Source: Crocinitomicaceae bacterium (GTDB lineage: Bacteria > Bacteroidota > Bacteroidia > Flavobacteriales_D > Crocinitomicaceae). From it: a DNA stretch of 43,811 nt. Every line of letters begins with the position of its first letter. Position 1 is the first letter of the stretch. A program made the translations under genes and the position numbers. Below the pieces are notes generated by a model. It ran no database searches. It saw nothing but the letters and a program-made list of their open reading frames with translations, and had not been told where the DNA came from. Below are positions 6,863 to 16,600 of the stretch, one piece after another. The stretch lies in the NCBI GenBank assembly GCA_030730025.1, contig JANQWC010000012.1:145368-189178 (forward strand), in the 5' to 3' direction.

Positions 6863-8221
6863 ATGTCTAAAGCAAAAAGCGCGTTTTTCTGTCAAAATTG
6901 TGGTCACGAAACACCAAAATGGCTCGGCAAATGCCCTGGTTGCAAAGAATGGAACACCTTCGTAGAAGAGCGCACAGAAAAAATGCCCAAACACGTCGTG
7001 AGCTTTTCCAAATCGTCGCAAGCCCAGCAAGCCGTCCTGATTCAAGAGGTTCAAAAAAGCGAAGAAAGCCGCATTGCACTCCACGATTTTGAGCTCAACC
7101 GGGTGCTTGGCGGCGGTATTGTTCCGGGTTCTATCAACCTTCTAGGCGGCGACCCCGGCATCGGAAAATCCACACTTTTGCTGCAATTGGCCATCAAAGA
7201 ACAACTCAAAGTACTTTATGTATCTGGTGAAGAAAGCGAGCAGCAAATTCGCATGCGCGCCGAACGCTTGGGCCTAGACAATCCCAATTGCTACTTACTC
7301 ACCGAAACCAACCTACAGCAAGTATTGGTCCAGGCAGAACAAATTCAGCCCCAGCTACTCATCATCGATTCTATTCAAACACTTTATACCGATAGCGTTG
7401 AAAGCTCGCCAGGCTCTGTGGTTCAGGTCAGGGAATGCACGGCCAATTTGCTGCGCTTTGCCAAACAAACCGATATTCCGATATTCTTGATCGGACACAT
7501 TACCAAAGACGGCACTATTGCAGGTCCGAAAGTCTTAGAACACATGGTCGACTCCGTTTTACAATTCGAGGGAGACCGCCATCACATTTACCGCTTGTTG
7601 CGCAGCATCAAAAACCGCTTTGGCTCGACCAACGAGCTCGGCATTTACAGCATGCAAGGCAACGGTCTTTTGCCGGTTGCCAATCCTTCGGAAGTTTTGG
7701 TCTCCATTGGCTCTGAAGCCTTAAGCGGCGTTGCTGTGGCTTCAATGGTAGACGGCATTCGCCCGCTGCTCATCGAAGTCCAAGCATTGGTTTCATCTGC
7801 AGCCTACGGCACCCCTCAACGTTCGTCTACCGGCTTTGATGTCAAGCGTCTCAATATGCTTTTGGCTGTACTCGAAAAACGCTGTGGTTTTCGCTTGGCC
7901 GCCAAAGACGTTTTCTTAAATATTGCCGGCGGCATCAAAGTAGACGACCCCGCCATTGACCTTGCAGTGGCTATGGCCATTTTATCCTCCAACGCCGATC
8001 TCGCCATTGACAAAACCATCTCTTTTGCAGCCGAAATTGGCCTCAGCGGTGAGCTCAGACCCGTCAACCGCCTAGAGCAACGCTTGGGTGAACTCGAAAA
8101 ACTCGGCTACAAAAAAATCATCGTGTCCAAATATTCCAAAGGCATCAAAGGACACAAACACCAAATAGAAATCATCCCTTGCACCAAAATCGAAGAAGTG
8201 GTGCGTGCGGTTTTTGCTTAA
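6863..8221 (+). CDS. radA: DNA repair protein RadA (Sms)
   Basis: RadA is a RecA-like ATPase that drives branch migration and processes recombination intermediates. From ATG 6863 the 452-residue protein shows the N-terminal zinc finger (Cys10, Cys13, Cys24, Cys27), the P-loop GGDPGIGKS at ~95-103, the Walker-B region LLIIDS, the RadA-specific KNRFG motif at 250-254, and a C-terminal Lon-like domain (DVFLNIAGGIKV, AEIGLSGELRPV). Length is normal for the family. It opens a plus-strand run with rsmI 3 bases downstream. A -7 box covers the upstream TTG alternative start. Confidence 0.97.
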   Translation: MSKAKSAFFCQNCGHETPKWLGKCPGCKEWNTFVEERTEKMPKHVVSFSKSSQAQQAVLIQEVQKSEESRIALHDFELNRVLGGGIVPGSINLLGGDPGIGKSTLLLQLAIKEQLKVLYVSGEESEQQIRMRAERLGLDNPNCYLLTETNLQQVLVQAEQIQPQLLIIDSIQTLYTDSVESSPGSVVQVRECTANLLRFAKQTDIPIFLIGHITKDGTIAGPKVLEHMVDSVLQFEGDRHHIYRLLRSIKNRFGSTNELGIYSMQGNGLLPVANPSEVLVSIGSEALSGVAVASMVDGIRPLLIEVQALVSSAAYGTPQRSSTGFDVKRLNMLLAVLEKRCGFRLAAKDVFLNIAGGIKVDDPAIDLAVAMAILSSNADLAIDKTISFAAEIGLSGELRPVNRLEQRLGELEKLGYKKIIVSKYSKGIKGHKHQIEIIPCTKIEEVVRAVFA

Positions 8222-8224
8222 ACT

Positions 8225-8899
8225 ATGCCCAGACTGATCCTCGTCCCGACCCCAATTGGCAACCTAGAAGACATCACGCTTCGGTCCTTGCGCATCTTGC
8301 AAGAAACACCGCTCATTTTTGCCGAAGACACCCGCGTGACCAACAAACTTTTGAATCACTTTGAGATCAAAAAAAAGGTCTTGGCTTTTCATGCCCACAA
8401 CGAACACCGCTTTTTAGAGAAAACCGTCGAACTGATTCAACAACACGAATTTTGTGTGTTGGTATCCGACGCTGGTACGCCAGGCATCTCAGATCCTGGG
8501 TTTTTATTGGTGCGCGCTTGCGTACAGGCGGGAATTGAAGTTGAATGTCTGCCTGGGCCAACGGCATTTGTACCCGCATTGGTCGCTTCGGGGTTTCCTT
8601 GCGACAAATTTGTGTTCGAAGGCTTTCTGCCCCACAAAAAAGGACGTCAGACGCGCATTCAAGCCCTTGCCCACGAAAACCGAACTGTGGTCTTGTACGA
8701 ATCTCCGCACCGCATTGCCAAAACACTCAACCAAATGTGCGAATGGCTAGATCCACAGCGCGAGGCTTGTGTGGTCAGGGAAATCAGCAAAAAGTTTGAA
8801 ACGTATCACCGCGGTACACTCGCCGAATTACAAAGCTATTTCGCTCAACACGAGGCAAAAGGTGAAATCGTGCTGCTCTTGAAAGGCAACACCGAATAA
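8225..8899 (+). CDS. rsmI: 16S rRNA (cytidine(1402)-2'-O)-methyltransferase
   Basis: RsmI methylates the ribose of C1402 in the ribosomal P site, using SAM. The 224-residue protein has the tetrapyrrole-methylase fold signatures: LILVPTPIGNLEDITLRSL at the N-terminus, AEDTRVTNKLLNHF, LVSDAGTPGISDPGF for SAM binding, and VLYESPHRIAKTL. Length fits the family core without the optional C-terminal HTH seen in some bacteria. It lies 3 bases after radA and is probably co-transcribed with it. Confidence 0.96.
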   Translation: MPRLILVPTPIGNLEDITLRSLRILQETPLIFAEDTRVTNKLLNHFEIKKKVLAFHAHNEHRFLEKTVELIQQHEFCVLVSDAGTPGISDPGFLLVRACVQAGIEVECLPGPTAFVPALVASGFPCDKFVFEGFLPHKKGRQTRIQALAHENRTVVLYESPHRIAKTLNQMCEWLDPQREACVVREISKKFETYHRGTLAELQSYFAQHEAKGEIVLLLKGNTE

Positions 8900-8914
8900 T
8901 TGCCGGTTTTTCGC

Positions 8915-8922
8915 TATTTTTG
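8915..8922 (+). promoter_or_regulatory. -7 box (TATTTTTG) 3 bases before the delta-prime GTG start
   Basis: A perfect TAnnTTTG in the short gap between rsmI and the next gene, 3 bases before the chosen GTG. It would give an almost leaderless mRNA. No -33 TTTG is evident, so chance in a T-rich spot is possible. Confidence 0.4.
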
Positions 8923-8925
8923 AGG

Positions 8926-10044
8926 GTGCAATTTCAGCAAATCATAGGCCAAACAACCCTCAAGCAAGAACTCATCCAAGAGATCAATTCTGGCAAAATT
9001 GCACATGCCCAATTACTTCAAGGCCCTGCCGGCTATGGCGGTCTGCCTTTGGCTCTAGCTTTTAGTCAATATCTGTTTTGCACAGACCGCGGCGAAAACG
9101 ACAGCTGTGGACGCTGCCCAGCTTGCCAAAAAGTACAGCAACTCCAGCATCCAGACCTTCATTTTGTGTTTCCGGTAGTGCTGAGCATCGGCAAAACATC
9201 TGATTTATTTTTGGCCGACTGGCGTAATCAACTCCAACAATCGGCCTATTTCGATCTCTTCGACTGGACCGAACGCATCGACTCCAAACTGCGCAAGCCC
9301 ATTATTGGAACAGATGAAAGCAAAGAAATCATCCGCAAACTCAGCCTAAAAGGATACGAAGGTGGCTACAAAGTCATGATCATTTGGCAACCTGAAGAAA
9401 TGAATGCCGATTGCGCCAATAAGTTGCTCAAGATACTCGAAGAACCACCCGCCAAAACCTTATTTCTATTGGTGAGCGAGGATGCCAGCAAACTCATGAT
9501 CACGATCCAATCCCGCACACAACTCATTCGGGTACCTAAAATCAGTACCGACGACCTCAGTGCTTTTTTGCAACAAACCAAAAGTCAAACGCGCACCAAT
9601 GCCGATGCAATTGCGGCTTTTGCAGATGGTTCTGTGCTGGCCGCCATGTCTTACTTGGCCACCTCCGAAGACCAAGACCAACAGCGCAATCAATTCATCC
9701 AACTCATGCGGGTTTGTTACAAAAAAGAAGTGTTGGCCATGATGAATTGGGCCGACGACATCGCCTCAATTGGCAAGGAAAGACAAAAACTCTTTATCCA
9801 ATATGCGCTCCACATGATGCGTCAAAGCATCCTCACCAATTACATGGGCGACGTACTGACCAAAGTTTCCACCGATGAAGCAGCTTTTATAGAAAAATTT
9901 GCGCCTTTTATCTCTGGCAACAACATACGCGAATTCATGAGCACCTTTGATGCCGCCTATTTTCAGATAGACCGCAACGCCAATGCACGCATCCTATTTA
10001 CGCAACTTTGCTTTCAAACGATGCGCTACATCCATCAGGCGTAG
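8926..10044 (+). CDS. holB: DNA polymerase III delta-prime-type clamp-loader subunit
   Basis: The protein (372 residues from GTG 8926) has the AAA+ clamp-loader plan: FQQIIGQTTLKQELIQEINS, AHAQLLQGPAGYGG, a zinc module (Cys-x9-Cys-x2-Cys-x2-Cys around CTDRG ... CGRCPAC), KVMIIWQPEEMN at the Walker-B position, LLKILEEPPAKTLFLLVSE, and SRTQLIRVP carrying the SRx arginine finger. The P-loop reads GPAGYGGLPLA with no GKT, so it should not hydrolyse ATP, as expected for delta-prime rather than the gamma/tau motor. A TTG at 8920 is an alternative start, but GTG 8926 better fits the usual family N-terminus. It is followed by ricT and gldH, a familiar Bacteroidota neighbourhood. Confidence 0.88.
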   Translation: MQFQQIIGQTTLKQELIQEINSGKIAHAQLLQGPAGYGGLPLALAFSQYLFCTDRGENDSCGRCPACQKVQQLQHPDLHFVFPVVLSIGKTSDLFLADWRNQLQQSAYFDLFDWTERIDSKLRKPIIGTDESKEIIRKLSLKGYEGGYKVMIIWQPEEMNADCANKLLKILEEPPAKTLFLLVSEDASKLMITIQSRTQLIRVPKISTDDLSAFLQQTKSQTRTNADAIAAFADGSVLAAMSYLATSEDQDQQRNQFIQLMRVCYKKEVLAMMNWADDIASIGKERQKLFIQYALHMMRQSILTNYMGDVLTKVSTDEAAFIEKFAPFISGNNIREFMSTFDAAYFQIDRNANARILFTQLCFQTMRYIHQA

Positions 10045-10087
10045 TTCAAACGACTTTATTTATTAACTTTACAACAAAAAAAATCAA

Positions 10088-11263
10088 ATGGGTTGTGCGT
10101 CATGTAGTAGCGGTGGAGGAACACCAAAAGGTTGTAAAAACAACGGCACATGCAGCAGCGGCGGATGCAACAAACTCGAAGTTTTTGATTGGCTTGCCAA
10201 CATCAGCTTGCCAGCTGGTCAGAGCACCTTCGAACTTGTAGAAGTCCGTTTCAAAAATGCCCGCAAAGCTTTCTATAGAAACGCTGACCACATTTCCCTA
10301 CAAACCGGCGATGTCGTTACTGTAGATACTTCCCCAGGATGGGATATCGGCGTGGTTTCCGCCCTTGGTGAGCTCGCGCGCATCCAAGTCAAGAAAAAAG
10401 CACCCAACCTCAAAACCATGGAGTGTAAAAAAATCTTGCACATTTCCAATCAAGAGGAAATCGATAAATGGATCAAAGGCCGCACCTTAGAACGCGACCT
10501 CCTCACACAATCGCGCACCTTAGCTCAAAACCTCAAACTCGACATGAAAATCTCAGATGTCGAGTACCAAGCAGACCTCAGCAAGGCTACATTTTACTAC
10601 ACGGCAGAAAGCCGCATAGACTTCAGACAGCTCATCAAAGACATGGCCGAGCGCTTTAAAGTGCGTGTCGAAATGCGCCAAATTGGCTCGCGTCAAGAAG
10701 CCTCTCGCCTCGGCGGGATCGGCTCTTGCGGTAGAGAACTCTGCTGCAGCACTTGGCTCACCGACTTTAGATCGGTATCCACATCAGCGGCGCGTTATCA
10801 GCAGCTTTCTCTCAACCCACAAAAATTAGCAGGTCAGTGCGGCAAACTCAAATGTTGCCTCAACTACGAGCTAGACATGTACCTAGACGCCATCAAGTCT
10901 ATGCCCAAACCCGACAGCAAGCTACAGACCGAAAAAGGCGATGCCGTTCACATGAAAACAGATGTTTTCAAACGCATCATTTGGTACGCTTATAAAGGGG
11001 AAAATGGAATGGTCGCGCTAACACCTGAGCGCGTTGCAGAGATCAAAAAGCTCAACAAAGATGGTGTCAAGCCCAAAGACCTCGCCGATTTTGCACAAGT
11101 CAAAGAAAAAGTAGAAGAAATTGGTTATCAAAATGTTGTAGGCCAAGATAGCCTCACGCGCTTTGAAAAATCTTTCAGCAACAATAACAACAAAAAGAGA
11201 AGACCCAATCGCAAACCCCGCAAACCGAACCCCGGAGGGCCAAAAAATGAAAAAGCTAGTTAG
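10088..11263 (+). CDS. ricT: PSP1 domain protein RicT
   Basis: RicT (YaaT) belongs to the PSP1 family; in Bacillus it forms an iron-sulfur RicA-RicF-RicT complex acting on RNase Y-dependent mRNA processing. The 391-residue protein has the PSP1 core (FELVEVRFKNARKAFYRN, ISLQTGDVVTVDT, GWDIGVVSALGE, YYTAESRIDFRQLIKDMAERF) and the conserved cysteine clusters GSCGRELCCSTWL and GQCGKLKCCLNYE. It also has an unusual Cys/Gly-rich N-terminus with six cysteines in the first 28 residues, possibly extra metal ligands. The C-terminus is basic and low-complexity (KKRRPNRKPRKPNPGG). Its last 17 bases overlap gldH. Confidence 0.93.
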   Translation: MGCASCSSGGGTPKGCKNNGTCSSGGCNKLEVFDWLANISLPAGQSTFELVEVRFKNARKAFYRNADHISLQTGDVVTVDTSPGWDIGVVSALGELARIQVKKKAPNLKTMECKKILHISNQEEIDKWIKGRTLERDLLTQSRTLAQNLKLDMKISDVEYQADLSKATFYYTAESRIDFRQLIKDMAERFKVRVEMRQIGSRQEASRLGGIGSCGRELCCSTWLTDFRSVSTSAARYQQLSLNPQKLAGQCGKLKCCLNYELDMYLDAIKSMPKPDSKLQTEKGDAVHMKTDVFKRIIWYAYKGENGMVALTPERVAEIKKLNKDGVKPKDLADFAQVKEKVEEIGYQNVVGQDSLTRFEKSFSNNNNKKRRPNRKPRKPNPGGPKNEKAS

Positions 11264-11714
11264 TGTTTTTTTCTTATTGAGCTTGCTCACGGCAAGTTGT
11301 ACCAAGAAGGCTATTTACACCAAAGCCTATCGCTTCAAAAACGAGCAATGGACGCAAAGTGTGAAGCCCTCATTTGAAGTCGATATCCAAGACACCACCC
11401 AACTCTACGATTTCATTTTTACACTGCGCAGCACCACAGATTACGCCTACAACAACCTCTGGATTTTCTTGCGTACCACCCCGCCATTTGGCAAAAGCGT
11501 CCGCGAACCTTACGAAATCAAAACAGCAGATGCCAACGGCAACTGGATTGGCAAAAAATCTGGTACCGTCGTTGAGCACCAACTCATTTTCAAGCGCCGC
11601 AAAGTGCCCTTCAAAGGCAAATACAAATTCAAGCTCGAACAAGCCATCACCGAAAAAAGTGTAGATGAAGTGCTCGACATCAGTTTAGAGGTGAAGATAA
11701 GCGAAGCCGAATAA
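11247..11714 (+). CDS. gldH: Gliding motility lipoprotein GldH
   Basis: From ATG 11247 the 155-residue protein starts with a lipoprotein signal (KKLVSVFFLLSLLTASC), so it should be anchored by the lipobox Cys. The body follows the GldH pattern: an aromatic segment YTKAYRFKNEQW, a middle YDFIFTLRSTTDYAYNNLWIFL, the ADANGNWIGKKSG motif and a final DISLEVKISE strand. GldH is required for gliding and linked to type IX secretion in Flavobacterium. Position directly after ricT, overlapping by 17 bases, is the conserved context. An upstream ATG (11163) would put the signal sequence inside the protein and is rejected. Confidence 0.9.
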   Translation: MKKLVSVFFLLSLLTASCTKKAIYTKAYRFKNEQWTQSVKPSFEVDIQDTTQLYDFIFTLRSTTDYAYNNLWIFLRTTPPFGKSVREPYEIKTADANGNWIGKKSGTVVEHQLIFKRRKVPFKGKYKFKLEQAITEKSVDEVLDISLEVKISEAE

Positions 11715-12193
11715 TGCTCAAATTTAGATCACTTACGCCACAAGAGTTAAGCGAACTCGAAACAGAATTCAAGCATTTTCTGGTTATTAACGAACTCTAC
11801 GACGCCGAATGGCGCGAACTTGCCGCCAAGCACCCTGCAAAAGCGCAAGAGTTCATCGATTTATTTGCGGATATCGTTCTGGAAAAAGCATACACTCAAA
11901 TGCCTGGCTTACTTCAGATCGGAGATGATTTCATCACGGTTTTTGATTTGCGATACGATATCTGGAACTTCTATCATTTTCAGTGGTCAACAGCAGTCAA
12001 TCACGACGAAATTACACCAGAAAACTGGCTAGAGTTGATTGAAAAATCTTGGACTGGTCTCACCTTAAAGAAAGGATCCAAAAAAAGTTCTGAACACAAG
12101 GCTGAAGAAGTTTTTGCCCTCATTTGCAAGGGTGCTGCACCACTCCACCCCCAAATACTTCAGGATTTTCTGCAGCTCTTCAGTGCCAAATAA
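11714..12193 (+). CDS. DUF6495-like conserved protein
   Basis: A 159-residue soluble protein starting inside the gldH stop (TAATG, 11714). Its N-terminus (FRSLTPQELSELETEFKHFL, DAEWRELAAKHPAKAQEFID, FADIVLEKAYTQM) resembles the Bacteroidota family DUF6495 as I remember it. The rest (DDFITVFDLRYDIWNFYHF, LTLKKGSKKSSEHKAEEVF) is unfamiliar. Function unknown. Tight coupling to gldH suggests co-expression, not necessarily a role in motility. Confidence 0.75.
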   Translation: MLKFRSLTPQELSELETEFKHFLVINELYDAEWRELAAKHPAKAQEFIDLFADIVLEKAYTQMPGLLQIGDDFITVFDLRYDIWNFYHFQWSTAVNHDEITPENWLELIEKSWTGLTLKKGSKKSSEHKAEEVFALICKGAAPLHPQILQDFLQLFSAK

Positions 12194-12224
12194 ACAACCT
12201 TTTTTCAAGCGCAAGGCATCTTTT

Positions 12225-12256
12225 TTTGGACAATTCCGTTTATAGAACTAAATTTG
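12225..12256 (+). promoter_or_regulatory. Full Bacteroidota promoter, TTTG-N20-TAAATTTG
   Basis: TTTG at 12225-12228 is followed after 20 bases by TAAATTTG at 12249-12256, the best match to the two-element consensus in this window. The lipoprotein ATG is at 12283, giving a leader of about 20 bases. Confidence 0.75.
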
Positions 12257-12282
12257 AGTTATTGTAACCTAAACACAAACGC

Positions 12283-12933
12283 ATGAAACTGACGCGCTTT
12301 GCTTTCTTAGCCACCTTACTTTTACTGATTTCTTCAGCCTGCATCGAACACGAAGTCATTCCACCACCAACGAATAAAGTAGACCTCAACGCCAGCTTTG
12401 TTGGTTACATCAACGGTACGCAAGTGGAGCTGACGCAAAACGTCAACAACTACCTTGGTTTTGCCTTAGACACCCAAATTGTCAATGTTGCACCTATCCT
12501 TTCTAAAGTAATTTACACCACCGGAATGGCCTCAATGGCCAACCCGCAAAGTATTTCTTTGTCTTTTGGTTCACTCGAGTGGGACGCAACCGGCAGCACA
12601 ACACCTACGCTTCCGATGTTCAATGACTTTCACATGACCAACTCTGGCAATCCAGTGCCTTTCAAAGACGTCACTACCCTCGCTACCAACAGCATCAATG
12701 GCGTACAGGTTTCTTACACCGACAACACCGGCAAATTCTGGATTTCTCGCGAAACAGACCCGGGTCAAACCGCCAACTTCACTATCTTGAAGCAAGCCTC
12801 TGACGGCACCGGTGATTACTCCCTATTCGAAGTGACTTTCAGTTGTAAAGTTTGGTACGTAGATCCACAAACAGCAGTGGAAGAATCGATCCAAATTAAC
12901 AACGCCAAGCTTCGCAGTTGGTTCAAGCGCTAA
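12283..12933 (+). CDS. Lipoprotein of unknown function
   Basis: The 216-residue protein begins with a lipoprotein signal (LATLLLLISSAC, lipobox Cys at ~20). The mature part is Thr/Asn-rich and probably all-beta (NASFVGYINGTQVELTQNV, SISLSFGSLEW, FEVTFSCKVWY), typical of small surface lipoproteins in Bacteroidota. I recognise no family. It has its own strong promoter and is followed after 25 bases by the glutaminase-like gene, with which it may be transcribed. Confidence 0.75.
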   Translation: MKLTRFAFLATLLLLISSACIEHEVIPPPTNKVDLNASFVGYINGTQVELTQNVNNYLGFALDTQIVNVAPILSKVIYTTGMASMANPQSISLSFGSLEWDATGSTTPTLPMFNDFHMTNSGNPVPFKDVTTLATNSINGVQVSYTDNTGKFWISRETDPGQTANFTILKQASDGTGDYSLFEVTFSCKVWYVDPQTAVEESIQINNAKLRSWFKR

Positions 12934-12958
12934 ACTTAAGTTGAACTAAAACGCCTGA

Positions 12959-13657
12959 ATGAGTGAAGCACTCAAAATAGCAATCATAGGCGACTACAAC
13001 TTCACCTACAACTCGCACCACGCGACAAACCTTTCCTTGGACCACGCTGCCGAATTCCTCGAGCTGGAAATCAATTATTACTGGATCAAAATCAACGAGG
13101 CGCTGCAGTTCAAAAAAACTGTTTTTGAACAATACGATGGCATCTGGGTGGCACCTGGTCCTTACCTCAATCCATTTTTTTTAAATGGAATTTTCAAGCA
13201 ACTCGTCGACCTCAAAATACCGGTCTTCGCCACCGGCGACTGCTTCAAAATTTTTATTGACTACCTCATTACCGCCAATAACATGAATCCTTATGGCGAG
13301 AAACTCATCTCTGAGAACCTTGTCAATAGCAATCATTTTGAGCGCATAGACGTGCTGCCCCGAACAAGTTCAATGGAGCGCCTCTACGAAAACTGCAGCT
13401 CGGTAGAATTGAGCGCAACGCGCTATAGCATGTACCCCCAACTACTCGAACAACTCATTGGTCAGTTCATCGATATCGAGGCTGTCAATCAGTTTGAAGA
13501 CCCTGAAATCATTACCCTCAAAGCGCATCCATATTTCTTGTCTACGAGCTTTTGTCCGCAGATATCCTCGACCCGAGACCTCCCCCATCCGTTGGTTTAC
13601 ACCTTTTTAAAGATGTCTGCGCAAATAGCGGGTCTCGATTCACAGCTCCAAGAATAA
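12959..13657 (+). CDS. CTP-synthase glutaminase-domain-like protein with replaced catalytic triad
   Basis: The 232 residues align with the class I glutaminase domain of CTP synthase and the small CTP synthase C-terminal region-related (seleno)protein family: IAIIGDYNFTYNSHHATN, YDGIWVAPGPYLNP, IPVFATGDCFKIF, KAHPYFLSTSFCPQISST. In CTP synthase the nucleophile elbow is GICLGMQ; here ATGDCFK puts Gly93 at the nucleophile and a Cys two residues later (Cys95). The catalytic FHPE motif reads FCPQ (Cys199, Gln201). All three triad residues thus appear changed, so it should not act as a classical glutaminase. The FCPQ Cys matches where I recall selenocysteine in the seleno form. Possible redox or binding role; unproven. 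Its 3' end overlaps the opposing helicase gene by 18 bases. Confidence 0.82.
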   Translation: MSEALKIAIIGDYNFTYNSHHATNLSLDHAAEFLELEINYYWIKINEALQFKKTVFEQYDGIWVAPGPYLNPFFLNGIFKQLVDLKIPVFATGDCFKIFIDYLITANNMNPYGEKLISENLVNSNHFERIDVLPRTSSMERLYENCSSVELSATRYSMYPQLLEQLIGQFIDIEAVNQFEDPEIITLKAHPYFLSTSFCPQISSTRDLPHPLVYTFLKMSAQIAGLDSQLQE

Positions 13658-16600
13658 ATCCAGTTCAGTATAGTATAAAAAGGGGCGTACAGGCAAATTA
13701 AAAATGGCTTGTAGCAACTCGGCGTATGAGATGATTTGCTTCATGTGGGTGTCTTTTCTGAGGCCAGTCTTGAAATCTATCACCACCACTTCCTTTTGTT
13801 TGAGCCAAACCTTATCGGGTTGTTTGATTTGATTGATATCGGCGATGATGCGCTGCTCATTGAATTCTTCAAGCATTCCATCTTGTAGTTGTTGGGCTGC
13901 AATATGTGCCCAAAAGCGGTCAGCTGCTGCACGGAGTTCGGGAAGTTGGTCTTGGGCAATGGAACCCTCTTGCAAGGCTATCTGTATGGCCAATGGCAGT
14001 TGGTCTGCAGCAGAACAAAGAGACATCAGGCGATGAAAGGCCAGTCCGAAAAGTTGATCTGGCTCGTGCTCGATGTCGGGGGTTCTGAAAACCAAAGAAG
14101 GATACCAGAGCTGATCTGGCAGCGCCATCGGATGATAGAATGCGGTGTTTTCGGCCTCAAGTTTGGCCTTTTGGGCAGCTGTTTTCACTTGCGTGATGGC
14201 TTCTCCAGCTACATAAATGTGTTCTTCTTGGAGGTTTAGCCCAGGTAAAGAAGTGAGTTGCTCGTGAATTTGGGCACCAAAACCTTTGGCTTTGTGGTGA
14301 TTCCAAACATACAGCCTATTTTCCGGACGGGTGAGGGCAACATACAACAAATTGAGTTTGTCGAGGTAAATGGCAGCGAGTTCTTGATCTTTGAAGGTTT
14401 TAAATGCCGGAATTCCCTCCGACGGAAAAGAATAGGCCAAGCCATCGCCTGCCTGCATCAAAAATTTGGACATCCCGTAAATAACGATGCTGAAATCTAA
14501 ACTAGGCATCAGCACAACTGGAAATTCTAAGCCTTTGGCTTTGTGAATGGTCATGACGCGGATGGCTTCGGTAGATTCTGGCATTTGCAGCGCCAATTTA
14601 TCGCTGTTTTGCGCTATAAATTCGATGAACGGCAGCAGTTCTGCATTGCGATTGAGTTGGTATTGGAAGGCCACATCGAAAAAATGATGCAAGTAAGGTT
14701 CTTCGGTATCGTTGATTTGAAAACAAGCAGCAACTTTTTGAAGCAAATCAAATAAATGCTCATAGGGCATGAACAGCGCTTCTTCGGAGCCAAATTCGGC
14801 TTTGTAAAAAGCGTTTTCATCAAAGTAGCGCAATTGCTTGCCTTCCTTCTCATAAGTCTTGAAGTAAGCCATATAACTCGCGACCTCAAACTTGCCTTTA
14901 GCGCGTAAATAAGCTTCTGCCAAGCGCTTGCCGAGCGTAGGATTAGCGGGTTTTGCCCGCTTCTTGAGGTAAAGAATAAACAATTGAACCAATGGATTGG
15001 CAGTCAACAAGAGGGAATCTTGCGACACCACTTGCATGCCTACTTGGGTGAGCGCGAGGGCAATTGCGTTGCCTTTTTTATTGGTTTCGGTGAGCACACA
15101 GATATCGCAGGGTCTGAAACCATCTTGGAGTACTTGCTCAATAGTACTGCGGATTTTTTCGTGCAGTAGTTCGGCCGGAAGGTCATTGACAAGACTCTCG
15201 ATGTGCACAAAACCGGACTTGGTAGATTTGGGATTTTGATGCAACGAAGCATAGAAATCTTGGTGCTGCGGCGGCAAAGAGGCCGACAACTGCTTGAAAA
15301 GCGCATTGTTGAACTCGACAATTTGAGCTGCAGAACGGTAGTTGTCTAGTAAGCTCTTTTTTTCTGCACTGGCCTCAAAACGCGCGCTGTTTTCCGCCAT
15401 TTGAGAATCTTGTTCGGGATTGTATAAACTTGGCAAGGCGACGAATTGCTCGGCCAAACCGTTATTGAAGCGATAGATACTTTGTTTGGCGTCGCCGACA
15501 ATCAGGTTGGGACGCTCATAGGAGATGGCCTCGAGCACCAATGGAATCATGTTGACCCACTGCAAGCGGGAGGTGTCTTGGAATTCATCGAGTAAAAAAT
15601 GCTCATATCGGATCCCTAAGCGCTCATAGATATAGGGCGCTTGCTCACCTTGTACCAACTGACTGATGAGCTGATTGAACTCTGAAATGCGGATTTGTTG
15701 TTGGGCAGTCATGAGGGCCTTTGTTTGCTGCGCAACATATTGCAGCAAAGCCATGTCGTAAAAGTTTTTGCGTTGGGTCTCGACGAGTTTAAAAGCACCT
15801 AAGGCTTGGTCATAACTTGTTTCGAGTTCGAGAAGTGCGGTGTTGACCGCAGAGGGGAGGTCGTAAAAGTTCTCTTCGAGCTTTTCTTTGAATTTGGGGG
15901 CATAGAAAGACCCTTCTTTTTTACCCAAGCCCCAGTTGGGATCTTCGACAAACGCATCGATTCGCTTTTGATCGGTTGGGGTCTTGAAATGGCTTCCTTT
16001 GAAGGGAGCCGCGAGGGCAAAAACGCTGACGCACTCGGCTAAAAAGTCCGTTTTGATCCTTGCGGCATTGTCCTGAAAGTCTTTGTAGCTTTCTGGCGTA
16101 TAGGTGTTGGTGAGCAGCTGCGCGACTTCTTTGGCATTGCGCTCCTTGCTGAGTACTTCTGAGAAATGCAGTAAAGATTTTTTGAAGTCCCAGGATTCGC
16201 CTTCGGCTACTTTGGTTCTGGCGTAAGAAAGCATCCAGCGCGTTAGCTCTTGCGCATCGGGTTGCCCAAGGCGCGCAATGAGCAAATCCAAGACTTCGTC
16301 GAGTATTAATTTTTCGTTGAGCACAACCTCAAAATCGGCTGGTAAGTCGAGGTCTCGGCTGAAGGAGCGAATGAGGCGTAAATTGAATTTGTCAATGGTT
16401 GAAATATTGAAATCTTCGTAGTGGTGCAAAATACCCTGAAGTGCGCCAGCTGCGCGCTGCTGCAACTGCACTTCGGTGAGTGAGGTTTCGTCGAGGAGGT
16501 CTTTTTGGAGCGCTTTTGTTTTGGAATTGGCGCTTGCTGGATAGGCCAAACCGCTCAGGGTTTGCAAAATGCGGTCTTTCATTTCGTTGGCCGCCTTGTT

